A stretch of 64,000 nt of DNA from Burkholderia latens (GTDB lineage Bacteria > Pseudomonadota > Gammaproteobacteria > Burkholderiales > Burkholderiaceae), in contig NZ_CABVPL010000009.1 of the NCBI RefSeq assembly GCF_902499045.1, positions 109,249 to 173,248 on the forward strand, in the 5' to 3' direction. A model generated the notes under the pieces. It did not search any database and had not been told where the DNA came from. It worked only from the letters and a program-made list of their open reading frames with translations. Each line of letters opens with the position of its first letter. The first letter of the stretch is position 1. Shown in pieces: positions 53,193 through 62,363 of this stretch. A program made the translations under genes and the position numbers.

Positions 53193-53903
53193 TCAGGCCG
53201 GTTCGCAGCAGCGTTCGCGCGCGGCCGCCAGTGCCTCGCGGAATTCGACCAGCTCCGCGATCGTCAGCATCGGCAGCCCGTGCTGCCGCGCGAAACGCTC
53301 GACATCGTCGCCGCGCGTCATCGTGCCGTCCGGATTCATCAACTCGCACAGCACGCCGGCCGGCTTGAGCCCCGCGAGGATCGACAGGTCGACCGTCCCT
53401 TCGGTGTGGCCGCGGCGCGCGAGCACGCCGCCCGGCTGCGCACGCAGCGGAAACACGTGGCCGGGGCGCACGATGTCGTACGGCTTCGCATCGTCGGCGA
53501 TCGCCGCGCGGATCGTCGTCACGCGGTCGGCCGCGGACACGCCCGTATGCACGCCTTCGCGCGCCTCGATCGACACGGTGAACGCTGTGCCGTTGCGGCT
53601 TTCGTTGGTCTGCACCATCGGCGGCAGCTCGAGCGCGCGCACCTTGTCGTCGGTCAGGCACAGGCACACGATGCCGCTGCACTCGCGGATCAGCAGCGCC
53701 ATCGTCTCGGGCGTGATGCGCTCGGCGGCGACGATCAGGTCGGCCTCGTTTTCGCGGTCGTGATCGTCCTGCAGCACGACCGCGCGGCCCGCGCGCAACG
53801 CGTCGAGCGCGGCAGCGATGCGCGGCGGCACCGGTTCGGAATCCAGCAACGGGAGATCGGCAAAGGCGTCGGCGGGTGCCGACGAAACGGACTTGAAGGA
53901 CAT
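53193..53903 (-). CDS. ribB: 3,4-Dihydroxy-2-butanone-4-phosphate synthase
   Basis: A 236-residue enzyme that makes the four-carbon precursor of riboflavin from ribulose-5-phosphate. The Mg/substrate site [18 protein letters not shown] contains the DRENE signature (about residues 49–53), and [12 protein letters not shown] supplies later catalytic residues. It is a stand-alone RibB: there is no GTP cyclohydrolase II domain after it, unlike fused RibAB proteins. AGGAG lies upstream of ATG 53903. A conserved FMN riboswitch precedes it, so expression should fall when FMN is plentiful. Confidence 0.96.
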   Translation of the reverse strand: MSFKSVSSAPADAFADLPLLDSEPVPPRIAAALDALRAGRAVVLQDDHDRENEADLIVAAERITPETMALLIRECSGIVCLCLTDDKVRALELPPMVQTNESRNGTAFTVSIEAREGVHTGVSAADRVTTIRAAIADDAKPYDIVRPGHVFPLRAQPGGVLARRGHTEGTVDLSILAGLKPAGVLCELMNPDGTMTRGDDVERFARQHGLPMLTIAELVEFREALAAARERCCEPA

Positions 53904-54021
53904 GTGAAACGCTCCTCGCGATTACGATTTGGGCGAAAAACGTTCCAGGGCATTGCAAACAGACAGAACGACAACCCGCTTCGCATGCATCGCGAAGCGG
54001 CCCTGGCGGACATGACTATCT

Positions 54022-54168
54022 GCACATCTTCTCTCATCCGGACTATGACCGTCGGCTCTGGCATTCGACCAGATCTGCTGACCCCGCGCGGAAGCGCGGG
54101 CGCTCGCGGGCTCGCCGGCTTTCGCCAGCCTACCGCCGGTGGGGAATTTCGCCCCGCCCTGAAGACGC
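54022..54168 (-). promoter_or_regulatory. FMN riboswitch (RFN element) controlling ribB
   Basis: Read on the minus strand, the signature blocks of the RFN element appear in order: GGGGCGAAATTCCCCACCGG, then AGCCCGCGAGCG, GATCTGGTC, CCAGAGCCGACGGTCATAG, and finally CCGGATGAGAGAAGAT, which pairs with the 5' GTCTTC. This aptamer senses FMN. Its 3' end lies about 120 bp before the ribB start, so control by a downstream hairpin that affects termination or translation is likely. The expression platform itself is not resolved by eye. Confidence 0.93.
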
Positions 54169-54360
54169 ACTGATTGCCGGCCGGGATCTGCCCCGGCACC
54201 GGCGGGCCAAGCATACATCAGCCGCGCTCGCTGCGCAGCCGACCACACGTAAAACCTTACTGACGACCCCGTCTAACGGCATCGTCCGAACGGCCGACAC
54301 ACCGTGCCTGCGCGCCCGCCCCCCGAAGGACCCGGCGCCGGCCCGGCCGGCCGCAAGTAC

Positions 54361-55044
54361 TCAGCCGGCCGCGTGCGCGGCGTCGGGCACGAGCCAGCGC
54401 GGCGGCACTTCCGGGCTCACCGTCACGCGGAACGCGCGCGCCTCGCTGTCGCCGGGGTTGCGCAGGCTGTACGGCTGATCGGCGTCGAACACGATCGCGT
54501 CGCCGGTCGCGAGCAACTGGCGGCGATCGTGCACGCTCACTTCGAGCGTGCCCTCGCTGACGACCAGATTGACCGTCGTGCCCGGCGCGCGACGCGTGCC
54601 GGGCTCCGTGTGCAGCGGCGCGATCCGCAGCTCGTGGAATTCGGCCGCGGCCGGCTCGCCTTCCGGATAGAGCGCACGTGCGGAAAAGCGGCCGTTCGAG
54701 CTGACGACGCGCGCCGCGCGCTCGGCCGCCAGGTGCTCGAAGCCGTTCACCGCATGGCGGCGCAGGAACGCTGCGACCGACACCTTCAGCGCGGCGGCGA
54801 TCTTGCACAACACCTTGATCGACGGCACGCTGCGCGCGGATTCGATTTGCGCGAGCATCGCGCGCGACACGCCGGACAGCCGCGCGAGCGCATCGAGCGA
54901 CAGCTGCCGCTCCGCGCGCAGGCGCGCGAGATTCACACCGACGACCTGCTCGAGGGCGTCGAGCGACGCGGATGTCCGCGCGTCGCCTGCATTGCCGGAC
55001 TCGAAGGAAGACACGTCGCGCACCAGCGCAAGGGGTGAAGACAT
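54361..55044 (-). CDS. XRE-family regulator with cupin domain
   Basis: A 227-residue regulator. The HTH (about 30–90: GVNLARLRAERQLSLDALARLSGVSRAMLAQIESARSVPSIKVLCKIAAAL) precedes a cupin domain (about 125–215) with HTEPGTRRAPGTTVNLVVSEGTLEV and DAIVFDADQPYSLRNPG. Such proteins sense small molecules and often control nearby transport or catabolic genes. The MFS gene ends 216 bp upstream of its start on the same strand, but a link is only inferred. Start ATG 55044. Confidence 0.92.
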   Translation of the reverse strand: MSSPLALVRDVSSFESGNAGDARTSASLDALEQVVGVNLARLRAERQLSLDALARLSGVSRAMLAQIESARSVPSIKVLCKIAAALKVSVAAFLRRHAVNGFEHLAAERAARVVSSNGRFSARALYPEGEPAAAEFHELRIAPLHTEPGTRRAPGTTVNLVVSEGTLEVSVHDRRQLLATGDAIVFDADQPYSLRNPGDSEARAFRVTVSPEVPPRWLVPDAAHAAG

Positions 55045-55260
55045 AGCATGGCCTCCGGGCCGCGATGCGGCCCTGCGAATGGGGTAAGCCGGAATCGGGT
55101 TGCGCCACGAACGGCGCGTATCGAGACGCTATCACCCGGCCCCGGGCCCGCAAACGAAGTTATCTTCACACCGTTATCAGCATCGCGGAAGAATGCGTTT
55201 CTCGCGAACCTTTTCGCGCCGCTATCGCGCCGGCGACCGCCGCGCGATGCGACGCGGCGT

Positions 55261-56436
55261 TCAATGCGCGGCCGGTGCCGCGCCGCGTGCCGGCGCGCGC
55301 GCATCGAGCCGCATCGCGAGCCACGTGACGACCAGCGCCGCGAACGTGACCGCGACGGCGACCCACGGCAGCGCATCGAGCGCGAAGCCGTGCGTGAGCG
55401 CGAGCCCGCCGAGCCACGCGCCGCCGGCGTTGCCGACGTTGAACGCGCCGATGTTCAGCGTCGACGCGAGATGCGGCGCGCTCGCGGCCTTCTCGACGAC
55501 GCGCGCCTGCAGCGGCGGCACCGTCGCGAACGCGGCGATCCCCCAGACGAATACCGTGACCGCGGCGGCGACGGGCACGTGGCTCGTCTTCGCGAACGCG
55601 GCCATCACGGCCATCAGCGCGACGAGGATCGCGATCAGCGACGGCATCAGCGCGCGATCCGCGAGCTTGCCGCCGAGCGTGTTGCCGACCGTCAGCCCGG
55701 CGCCGAACAGCACGAGGATCAGCGCGACCGCGCGCGGCGAATAGCCGGTGACGGTTTCGAGAATCGGCGCGATGTACGTGAACACGACGAACACGCCGCC
55801 GAAGCCGAGCACGGTCATCAGCAGCGCGAGCCAGACCTGCGGCTCCTTCAGCACGCGCACCTCGTGGCCGAGGCCGACGGGCCCGCTGTCGTGGCGATTG
55901 GGCACCAGCAGCGCGACGCCGCCGAGCGACAGCACGCCAAGCGCCGCGACGATCCAGAACGACGCGCGCCAGCCGAGCAACTGGCCGACGAACGTGCCGA
56001 ACGGCACGCCGAGCACGTTCGACAGCGTGAGGCCCGTGAACATCAGCGCGATCGCGCTCGCGCGCTTGTCGGCCGGCACGAGCGACGCGGCGACCACCGC
56101 GCCGATCCCGAAGAACGACCCGTGCGCGAACGACGTGACGACGCGCGCGACCATCAGCATCGCGTAGCCGGACGCGGTCGCGCACAGCACGTTGCCGACG
56201 ATGAAGATTGCCATCAGCAGCTGGAGCGCGGCCTTGCGCGGCATGCGGCTCGTCAGCACCGCGAGCAGCGGCGCGCCGACCGCGACGCCCAGCGCGTAGC
56301 CGGTAACGAGCAGGCCGGCCGACGGCAGCGACACGGCGAGGTCGTGCGCGACTTCGGGCAGGAGCCCCATGATGATGAATTCGGTGGTGCCGATGGCGAA
56401 GGCGCTGATCGCGAGCGCCAGGAGCGGAATGGGCAT
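55261..56436 (-). CDS. MFS efflux transporter, AraJ/sugar-efflux type
   Basis: A 391-residue MFS pump with about twelve membrane helices. LLALAISAFAIGTTEFIIMGLLPEVAHDLAVS at the N-terminus is characteristic of the DHA1 group that includes AraJ and NepI-like exporters, and RMPRKAALQLL is the loop 2–3 basic motif. Substrates of this group include arabinose, purine nucleosides and drugs. Start ATG 56436; the frame is open upstream. A divergent LysR gene begins 146 bp away and is a likely regulator. Confidence 0.9.
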   Translation of the reverse strand: MPIPLLALAISAFAIGTTEFIIMGLLPEVAHDLAVSLPSAGLLVTGYALGVAVGAPLLAVLTSRMPRKAALQLLMAIFIVGNVLCATASGYAMLMVARVVTSFAHGSFFGIGAVVAASLVPADKRASAIALMFTGLTLSNVLGVPFGTFVGQLLGWRASFWIVAALGVLSLGGVALLVPNRHDSGPVGLGHEVRVLKEPQVWLALLMTVLGFGGVFVVFTYIAPILETVTGYSPRAVALILVLFGAGLTVGNTLGGKLADRALMPSLIAILVALMAVMAAFAKTSHVPVAAAVTVFVWGIAAFATVPPLQARVVEKAASAPHLASTLNIGAFNVGNAGGAWLGGLALTHGFALDALPWVAVAVTFAALVVTWLAMRLDARAPARGAAPAAH

Positions 56437-56581
56437 GACGTTCTCCGGAAGGCAGCGGACGCGGCCCCGGTCGGTGCCGCATCGCACAAAGATCTCGATG
56501 TGCGCGCATTGTCCCGAATACGCCTATCTTTGATAATTGGCGTGGCATTTGAACCATTTTCAAAAGATTCTGGAAAATCCG

Positions 56582-57514
56582 ATGGATCGACTGGGCGACA
56601 TCCGGCTGTTCGTCGAGGCGGCGGAGCTCGGCAGCCTGTCCGCGGCCGGGCGCAAGCTGAATCTCACGCCGGCCGCCGCGAGCGCGCGGCTCTCGAAGCT
56701 CGAGGCGAAGGTCGCGACGCGGCTGTTCGAGCGCTCCACGCGGCAATTGCGGCTCACCGACGAAGGCCGGCTCTACCTGAATTGCTGCCGCCAGGCGCTG
56801 CAGGCGCTCGACGACGCGCATGCGTTGCTGCAGGAAGGCCGCAACGTGGTGGCCGGCAAGGTGCGCCTGTCGTCCACGTCCGATTTCGGCCGCCACCAGC
56901 TGCTCGACTGGCTGCACGAATTCACGACGCTGCATCCGGGCGTCACGTTCTCGCTGACGGCGTCCGATTCGTCGTCGAACCTGTGGCAGGACGAGATCGA
57001 CCTCGCGATCCGCTTCGCCGCGCCTCCCGACGGCGCGCTGATCGCGCGCAGGCTCGCCGCGAACCGGCGCGTGCTGTGCGCGGCGCCGTCGTTCGTCGAG
57101 CGCCACGGCATGCCGGCCGACCCGCACGATCTCGCCCGCTTTCCATGCAACGTGATCACGATCGCGTCGGGTCCGATGAACACGTGGCGCTTCATGCGCG
57201 GCGCCGAGGTGCAGACCTACACCGTGCCCATGTCGAGCGCGTTCGAGACCAACGACGGCGGGCTCACCCGCGAATGGACGCTGCGCGGCCACGGGATTGC
57301 GCTGAAGTCGCTGTGGGACATCGCCGACGACGTGCGCGCCGGCCGGCTCCGCGTGCTGCTGCCCGAATGGCGGCACCAGGACGCGCCGCTGCACGCGATC
57401 TATCACAGCAAGCGCTACATGGCGCCGCGCGTGCGCGTGCTGCTCGACTTCCTCGCGGAACGCTTCGCGCGCGAGGAAGCGGCGCTCGACGACCTGCTGA
57501 ACGCGTGCCGCTGA
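56582..57514 (+). CDS. LysR-family transcriptional regulator
   Basis: A 310-residue LTTR. The HTH is MDRLGDIRLFVEAAELGSLSAAGRKLNLTPAAASARLSKLEAKVATRLFERSTRQLRLTDEG, and the effector domain begins GKVRLSSTSDFGRHQLLDWL. It is divergent from the MFS pump gene, the standard arrangement for an LTTR and its target; both starts lie within 146 bp. A longer open frame to 56537 is less likely because the HTH begins at MDRLGD. The inducer is unknown. Confidence 0.93.
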   Translation: MDRLGDIRLFVEAAELGSLSAAGRKLNLTPAAASARLSKLEAKVATRLFERSTRQLRLTDEGRLYLNCCRQALQALDDAHALLQEGRNVVAGKVRLSSTSDFGRHQLLDWLHEFTTLHPGVTFSLTASDSSSNLWQDEIDLAIRFAAPPDGALIARRLAANRRVLCAAPSFVERHGMPADPHDLARFPCNVITIASGPMNTWRFMRGAEVQTYTVPMSSAFETNDGGLTREWTLRGHGIALKSLWDIADDVRAGRLRVLLPEWRHQDAPLHAIYHSKRYMAPRVRVLLDFLAERFAREEAALDDLLNACR

Positions 57515-57797
57515 CGCCTGCCGCTGCGTCGTTTGAGGGTCGGAAGCCGGCACGCGACGTCGCGCGCGTGCAACCGGCCGACCGCCTTGGGCACCGCGAA
57601 AAGCTATAATGAAAGGCTTTCCCGACGGCTTTTCACGCGCTCGCGACACGCTCGCACGACGCGCTGCGCGCCCCGGTTCCGCCTTACGGTACCGAAAGGC
57701 ACCGCAGGCGCCGGCCCGAGCCGCTGCACCGGCAGCAGCCGTCCCGATTCACCCTTGACGACGCCCCCAGGTCAACCACTGCGAACGGCGAATCCCC

Positions 57798-59171
57798 ATG
57801 ACGAAAAAAGTTTACGTAAAGACCTTCGGCTGCCAGATGAACGAGTACGACTCGGACAAGATGGTGGACGTGCTCAATGCGGCCGAAGGCCTCGAAAAGA
57901 CCGATACCCCCGAAGACGCGGACATCATCCTGTTCAACACGTGCTCGGTGCGTGAGAAGGCGCAGGAAAAGGTGTTCTCCGACCTCGGGCGCGTGCGCGA
58001 GCTGAAGGAAGCGAAGCCGGGCCTGCTGATCGGCGTCGGCGGCTGCGTCGCCAGCCAGGAAGGTGCGTCGATCGTGTCGCGCGCACCGTACGTCGACCTC
58101 GTGTTCGGCCCGCAAACCTTGCACCGCCTGCCGCAGATGATCGACGCGCGCCGCGCAAGCGGCCGTGCTCAGGTCGACATCACGTTCCCCGAGATCGAGA
58201 AGTTCGACCACCTGCCGCCCGCGCGCGTCGAGGGCCCGAGCGCGTTCGTGTCGATCATGGAAGGCTGCTCGAAGTACTGCAGCTACTGCGTGGTGCCGTA
58301 CACGCGCGGCGATGAAGTGTCGCGTCCGCTCGACGACGTGCTGACCGAAGTGGCCGGCCTCGCCGACCAGGGCGTGCGCGAAGTCACGCTGCTCGGCCAG
58401 AACGTGAACGCTTATCGTGGCGCGCTGACGGCCGGTTCGTCGGAAATCGCCGATTTCGCGACGCTGATCGAATACGTCGCCGACGTCCCCGGCATCGAGC
58501 GGATCCGCTACACGACGTCGCATCCGAAGGAATTCACGCAGCGCCTGATCGACACGTACGCGAAGGTGCCGAAGCTCGTGAGCCACCTGCATCTGCCGGT
58601 CCAGCACGGCTCCGACCGCATCCTGATGGCGATGAAGCGCGGCTACACGGTGCTCGAGTACAAGTCAGTGATCCGCAAGCTGCGCGCCATCCGCCCGGAC
58701 CTGTCGCTGTCGACCGACATGATCGTCGGCTTCCCCGGCGAGACCGACGAGGATTTCGACAAGATGATGGCGCTCGTGCACGAGATGGGCTACGACACGA
58801 GCTTCTCGTTCATCTACAGCCCGCGCCCCGGCACGCCGGCCGCGAACCTGCACGACGACACGCCGCGCGAAGTGAAGCTCAAACGCCTGCAACATCTGCA
58901 GGCGACCATCGAGGAAAACGTCGCGCGCATCAGCCAGTCGATGGTCGGGAAGATCGAGCGGATCCTCGTCGAGGGCCCGTCGCGCAAGGATCCGAACGAA
59001 CTGTCGGGCCGCACCGAGAACAACCGGGTCGTGAATTTCCCGGCGCCGCTCGCGTCGCACCCGCGGCTGATCGGCCAGATGATCGACGTGAAGATCAATC
59101 ATGCGTACCCGCACTCGCTGCGCGGCGAGCTGCTGCTCGTGAGCGACGACGCGAGCACGGCCACCCACTGA
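57798..59171 (+). CDS. miaB: tRNA-2-methylthio-N6-isopentenyladenosine synthase MiaB
   Basis: A 457-residue radical-SAM methylthiotransferase that adds the 2-methylthio group to i6A at position 37 of certain tRNAs. The auxiliary iron-sulfur cluster Cys are C12, C49 and C83; the radical-SAM cluster is C157-x3-C161-x2-C164 ([17 protein letters not shown]). A TRAM domain closes the protein ([28 protein letters not shown]). It is the first gene of the miaB–ybeZ–ybeY group. Start ATG 57798. Confidence 0.97.
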   Translation: MTKKVYVKTFGCQMNEYDSDKMVDVLNAAEGLEKTDTPEDADIILFNTCSVREKAQEKVFSDLGRVRELKEAKPGLLIGVGGCVASQEGASIVSRAPYVDLVFGPQTLHRLPQMIDARRASGRAQVDITFPEIEKFDHLPPARVEGPSAFVSIMEGCSKYCSYCVVPYTRGDEVSRPLDDVLTEVAGLADQGVREVTLLGQNVNAYRGALTAGSSEIADFATLIEYVADVPGIERIRYTTSHPKEFTQRLIDTYAKVPKLVSHLHLPVQHGSDRILMAMKRGYTVLEYKSVIRKLRAIRPDLSLSTDMIVGFPGETDEDFDKMMALVHEMGYDTSFSFIYSPRPGTPAANLHDDTPREVKLKRLQHLQATIEENVARISQSMVGKIERILVEGPSRKDPNELSGRTENNRVVNFPAPLASHPRLIGQMIDVKINHAYPHSLRGELLLVSDDASTATH

Positions 59172-59203
59172 CGACTGACGCTCAACAGGAGCCCGACGCT
59201 ACT

Positions 59204-60250
59204 TTGAAGACCGTCCAAGCACTGGAATTCACCGCGCCGCGCGACGACAACGCGCGCCTTGCCAACCTCTGCGGCCCGCTCGACGAGAATCTGCGGCAGA
59301 TCGAACAGGCGCTCGACGTCACGCTCGCGCGGCGCGGCCACCGGATCACGATCCGCGGGCGCGGCGCGAAGCTCGCGCTCGCCGCGCTCGAGAACTTCTA
59401 CAACCGCGCGCGCGATCCGCTGTCGGTCGACGATATCCAGCTCGCGCTGGTCGAAGTGCGTCACACCGCCGGCAACGGCCGCCAGGACACGCTCGACGTG
59501 CGTTTCCGCGGCGACCCCGACCATCCGTTCGACGAGCCTGCCGAGCAGCTCGACGACGCGGGCCCCGACGAGGAGCCTGCGCCGAAACTCTACACGCGGC
59601 GCGCGGACCTGCGCGGGCGCACGCCCGCGCAGCGCGAATACCTGAAGCAGATCCTGCAGCACGACGTGACGTTCGGCATCGGGCCGGCCGGCACCGGCAA
59701 GACCTACCTCGCGGTCGCATGCGCGGTCGACGCGCTCGAGCGCGACCAGGTGAAGCGGATCGTGCTGACGCGCCCGGCCGTCGAGGCGGGCGAGCGGCTC
59801 GGCTTCCTGCCGGGCGATCTCGCGCAGAAGGTCGACCCGTATCTGCGGCCGCTGTACGACGCGCTGTACGACCTGCTCGGCTTCGACAAGACCGCGAAGA
59901 TGTTCGAGCGCCAGATGATCGAGATCGCGCCGCTCGCGTACATGCGCGGCCGCACGCTGAATCACGCGTTCATCATCCTCGACGAGGCGCAGAACACGAC
60001 CCCCGAGCAGATGAAGATGTTCCTCACGCGGATCGGCTTCGGCTCGAAGGCCGTCGTCACCGGCGACACGAGCCAGGTCGACTTGCCGCGCGGGCACAAG
60101 AGCGGCCTCGTCGAGGCGCAGCAGGTGCTCGGCGGCGTGCGCGGCATCGCGCTCACGCGTTTCACGAGCGCGGACGTCGTGCGCCATCCGCTCGTCGCGC
60201 GCATCGTCGAGGCGTACGACGACTTCCACGCGCAGCACAAGGACGCGTGA
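59204..60250 (+). CDS. ybeZ: PhoH-like ATPase YbeZ
   Basis: A 348-residue PhoH-family NTPase that works with YbeY in rRNA handling. The N-terminal region (KH-like, residues 1–120) precedes the P-loop GPAGTGKTYLAVACAV near residue 160 and a Walker B FIILDEAQNTTPEQMKMF. The start is a TTG at 59204 (TTGAAGACC), with AGGAG 13 bases upstream; no ATG in frame is as good. It follows miaB by 32 bp and is followed by ybeY after 168 bp. In E. coli this gene is heat-shock controlled. Confidence 0.93.
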   Translation: MKTVQALEFTAPRDDNARLANLCGPLDENLRQIEQALDVTLARRGHRITIRGRGAKLALAALENFYNRARDPLSVDDIQLALVEVRHTAGNGRQDTLDVRFRGDPDHPFDEPAEQLDDAGPDEEPAPKLYTRRADLRGRTPAQREYLKQILQHDVTFGIGPAGTGKTYLAVACAVDALERDQVKRIVLTRPAVEAGERLGFLPGDLAQKVDPYLRPLYDALYDLLGFDKTAKMFERQMIEIAPLAYMRGRTLNHAFIILDEAQNTTPEQMKMFLTRIGFGSKAVVTGDTSQVDLPRGHKSGLVEAQQVLGGVRGIALTRFTSADVVRHPLVARIVEAYDDFHAQHKDA

Positions 60251-60379
60251 ACCCGCACGCATGAACCGCCGCCGGCGCCCCGCGCGCCGCACCGGCCGAC
60301 GGCCCGGCCCGCTCGACGGCGCGCCGGGCTTCTTTTCGCGTGCGGGCATCCCCGTCCGAATTCGGGCGCGATCGGCCGT

Positions 60380-60391
60380 TTGGTGTATCCT
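60380..60391 (+). repeat. TTGGTGTATCCT element upstream of ybeY
   Basis: This 12-mer lies 27 bp before the ybeY ATG and occurs again exactly at 62305–62316 upstream of corC. It resembles an extended -10 region, and may be a promoter element shared by the two genes. Confidence 0.4.
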
Positions 60392-60418
60392 CAACGCGTT
60401 CTAATCGCCGTACCCGTC

Positions 60419-61195
60419 ATGAATTCTTCCCGTTCTCGCAAGTCCGCGCGCGCACAGTCCGACGCGCCCCAATCCCCCCGTCTTTCGCTGTTCGATGCGA
60501 AGGGCAAGGCCCGGACCCTCAACGCGCAGGGGCTGCGAATCGACTTCCCGGACGGCCGCAGCCTGATGTTCGACCTGTCGGGCAGCTCGGGCGACGCAGC
60601 CGTCGCGATCGTCGCGCAGCACAACGATCCCGCCATGCGCGCGAAGCTCGCGCTGCAACCCGAGCACTACGACAGCGTGACGCTGCACGTCGGCGCCGAG
60701 CCCGCGCCGCGCGACGAGGAAATGGAAGAAGGGGGGCGCGAACTGGAATTCGATCTGTCGGTGCAGTACGGCGACGAGATCACGGCCGACGTGCGCAAGA
60801 CGCTGCCGAAGCGCAAGCTGATCGCCGAGTGGATCGAGCCGGCGCTGTTCGCCAGCGCGCAGCTCACCGTGCGCTTCGTCGGCGAAGAGGAAGGCCGCAC
60901 GCTGAATGCCGGGTATCGTCACAAGGACTATCCGACCAACGTGCTGACGTTCGCGTACGATCCGGCGCCAGACGGCACCGTGATCGGCGACCTCGTGCTG
61001 TGCTGCCCGGTCGTCGAGAAGGAAGCGCACGAACAGGGCAAGCCGCTCGCGGCCCACTACGCGCACCTGCTCGTGCACGGCACGCTGCACGCGCAGGGCT
61101 ACGATCACGAGACGAGCGACGAGGAAGCGGCCGAAATGGAAGCGCTCGAAGTCGACATCCTCGCGAAGCTGGGCTTCCCCAACCCGTATCAGTAA
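60419..61195 (+). CDS. ybeY: Endoribonuclease YbeY with N-terminal extension
   Basis: YbeY is a zinc-dependent endonuclease needed for 16S rRNA maturation and ribosome quality control. The zinc motif [16 protein letters not shown] is in the C-terminal domain, with the upstream [18 protein letters not shown] block. About 100 extra residues precede the catalytic domain, starting [15 protein letters not shown] and containing a separate beta-rich segment ([20 protein letters not shown]). E. coli YbeY is about 155 residues; this is 258. ATG 60419 is used; upstream is open by 13 codons. ybeZ is 168 bp upstream. Confidence 0.9.
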   Translation: MNSSRSRKSARAQSDAPQSPRLSLFDAKGKARTLNAQGLRIDFPDGRSLMFDLSGSSGDAAVAIVAQHNDPAMRAKLALQPEHYDSVTLHVGAEPAPRDEEMEEGGRELEFDLSVQYGDEITADVRKTLPKRKLIAEWIEPALFASAQLTVRFVGEEEGRTLNAGYRHKDYPTNVLTFAYDPAPDGTVIGDLVLCCPVVEKEAHEQGKPLAAHYAHLLVHGTLHAQGYDHETSDEEAAEMEALEVDILAKLGFPNPYQ

Positions 61196-61210
61196 GCGCC
61201 ATTCCGTCCC

Positions 61211-61843
61211 ATGCACCACGCCGCGATGCAGCCGTCCGCGTACCCGCCGTCGATCGGCGAGGGACGGCTGCTGACCGAAGACGAGCTCGCGGCGTCGCTC
61301 GCGCACACGATGCGCGACTGGGACGGCCAGCAGGATCTGTGGCTGTTCGGCTATGGGTCCCTGATCTGGAATCCGGGGCTCCCGACCGTCGCCGCGGTGC
61401 GCGGCAAGGTGCACGGCTACCACCGCGGGCTCTACCTGTGGTCGCGCGTGAACCGCGGCACGCCCGAGCGTCCGGGCCTGGTCCTCGCGCTCGATCGCGG
61501 CGGCTCGTGCTCGGGCATCGCGTTCCGGCTCGCAGGCCCGACCGCGCAGCCGCATCTCGAGACGCTGTGGAAACGCGAGATGCCGATGGGCTCGTACCGG
61601 CCCGCGTGGCTGCCCTGCACGCTCGAAACCGGCGAACGCGTGACCGCGCTCGCGTTCGTGATGCGCCGCGACGCGCCCACCTACACCGGCAAGCTGACCG
61701 ACCCCGTCGTGAAGGAAGTGTTCAGTTGCGCGGCCGGCCGCTACGGCACGACGCTCGATTACGTGAGCCGCACCGTCGACGCGCTGCGCGCGAGCGGCAT
61801 CCCCGACCGCGCGCTGGAAGCGCTGCTCGCGCGATGCCGGTGA
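61211..61843 (+). CDS. ChaC-type gamma-glutamylcyclotransferase
   Basis: A 210-residue ChaC-family protein that cleaves gamma-glutamyl peptides, chiefly glutathione, to 5-oxoproline and Cys-Gly. The substrate loop LFGYGSLIWNPGLP is at about residues 46–59; MPMGSYRPAWLPC and the acidic position in GKLTDPVVKEVFSC are family features. It begins 15 bp after ybeY, so is probably in the same operon, inserted into the classic ybeY–corC order. Start ATG 61211; further candidate starts at ATG 61226 or nearby. Confidence 0.9.
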   Translation: MHHAAMQPSAYPPSIGEGRLLTEDELAASLAHTMRDWDGQQDLWLFGYGSLIWNPGLPTVAAVRGKVHGYHRGLYLWSRVNRGTPERPGLVLALDRGGSCSGIAFRLAGPTAQPHLETLWKREMPMGSYRPAWLPCTLETGERVTALAFVMRRDAPTYTGKLTDPVVKEVFSCAAGRYGTTLDYVSRTVDALRASGIPDRALEALLARCR

Positions 61844-61910
61844 CGCGCGGCACGCACGCTTGCGCGACGCGGGCCGCCGCGCCATGGCGTTCGAAGGAGA
61901 GCTACCGCCC

Positions 61911-62060
61911 ATGAAACCGTCACGCAGATCGCGCCGTGCGCTGGCCGCGCTGCTCGTCGCCGCGAGCGTTGCGCTGTCCGGCTGCGGAATCTTCGGCTGC
62001 GGCGGCGCCGCAACCAACGGCGCGGCCGCCGGCGGCTGCTCGGCCGGCATGCGCTTCTGA
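61911..62060 (+). CDS. Very small lipoprotein
   Basis: A 49-residue protein that is almost all signal peptide: MKPSRRSRRALAALLVAASV followed by the lipobox ALSGCG. The mature part is about 26 residues, rich in Gly, Ala and Cys. No family is recognised. It is a plausible small exported lipoprotein of the Burkholderia type. ATG 61911 has CGAAGGAGAG upstream, a strong RBS. It lies between chaC and corC, in a cluster ending with lnt, the enzyme that acylates lipoproteins. Confidence 0.65.
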   Translation: MKPSRRSRRALAALLVAASVALSGCGIFGCGGAATNGAAAGGCSAGMRF

Positions 62061-62363
62061 ATTTCGGGGATTTCGGCCGTCCGGGCATCCGCCCCCGCGC
62101 ACTCGGCGTCGTTCCGCCTGGTCCGCATGCGACCCAATGCCGCTGGCGCGCCGCTTTTTTGCCACCGCTGCCCCGGCACGCCGTTCTGAGATAGGATGAA
62201 CCCGACGGAACACCGCCGCGCCCGGCGCGGCCGTTCCCGAGCGGGGCCGAGCGCGCCGCGTGCCCTTGGCCGAACGGCCGCGGTGACACGGGCCCGCCAT
62301 GCCCTTGGTGTATCCTTGCCTACTCCGTGACCGCGCGCCCCGGCATGACCCGGGCGCACCACC
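62061..62363. other. Intergenic region upstream of corC
   Basis: 303 bp without a credible gene. It holds the second copy of the 12-mer TTGGTGTATCCT near its right end, so it probably contains the corC promoter and separates corC–lnt from the upstream operon. Confidence 0.5.
62305..62316 (+). repeat. TTGGTGTATCCT element upstream of corC
   Basis: Exact second copy of the 12-mer at 60380–60391. It ends 47 bp before the corC ATG. Confidence 0.4.

Noticed and set aside
57601-57612. TATAAT upstream of miaB as a promoter
   Set aside because: The -10 is perfect, but the only TTG-type -35 candidate is about 12 bp away, so I could not define a promoter.
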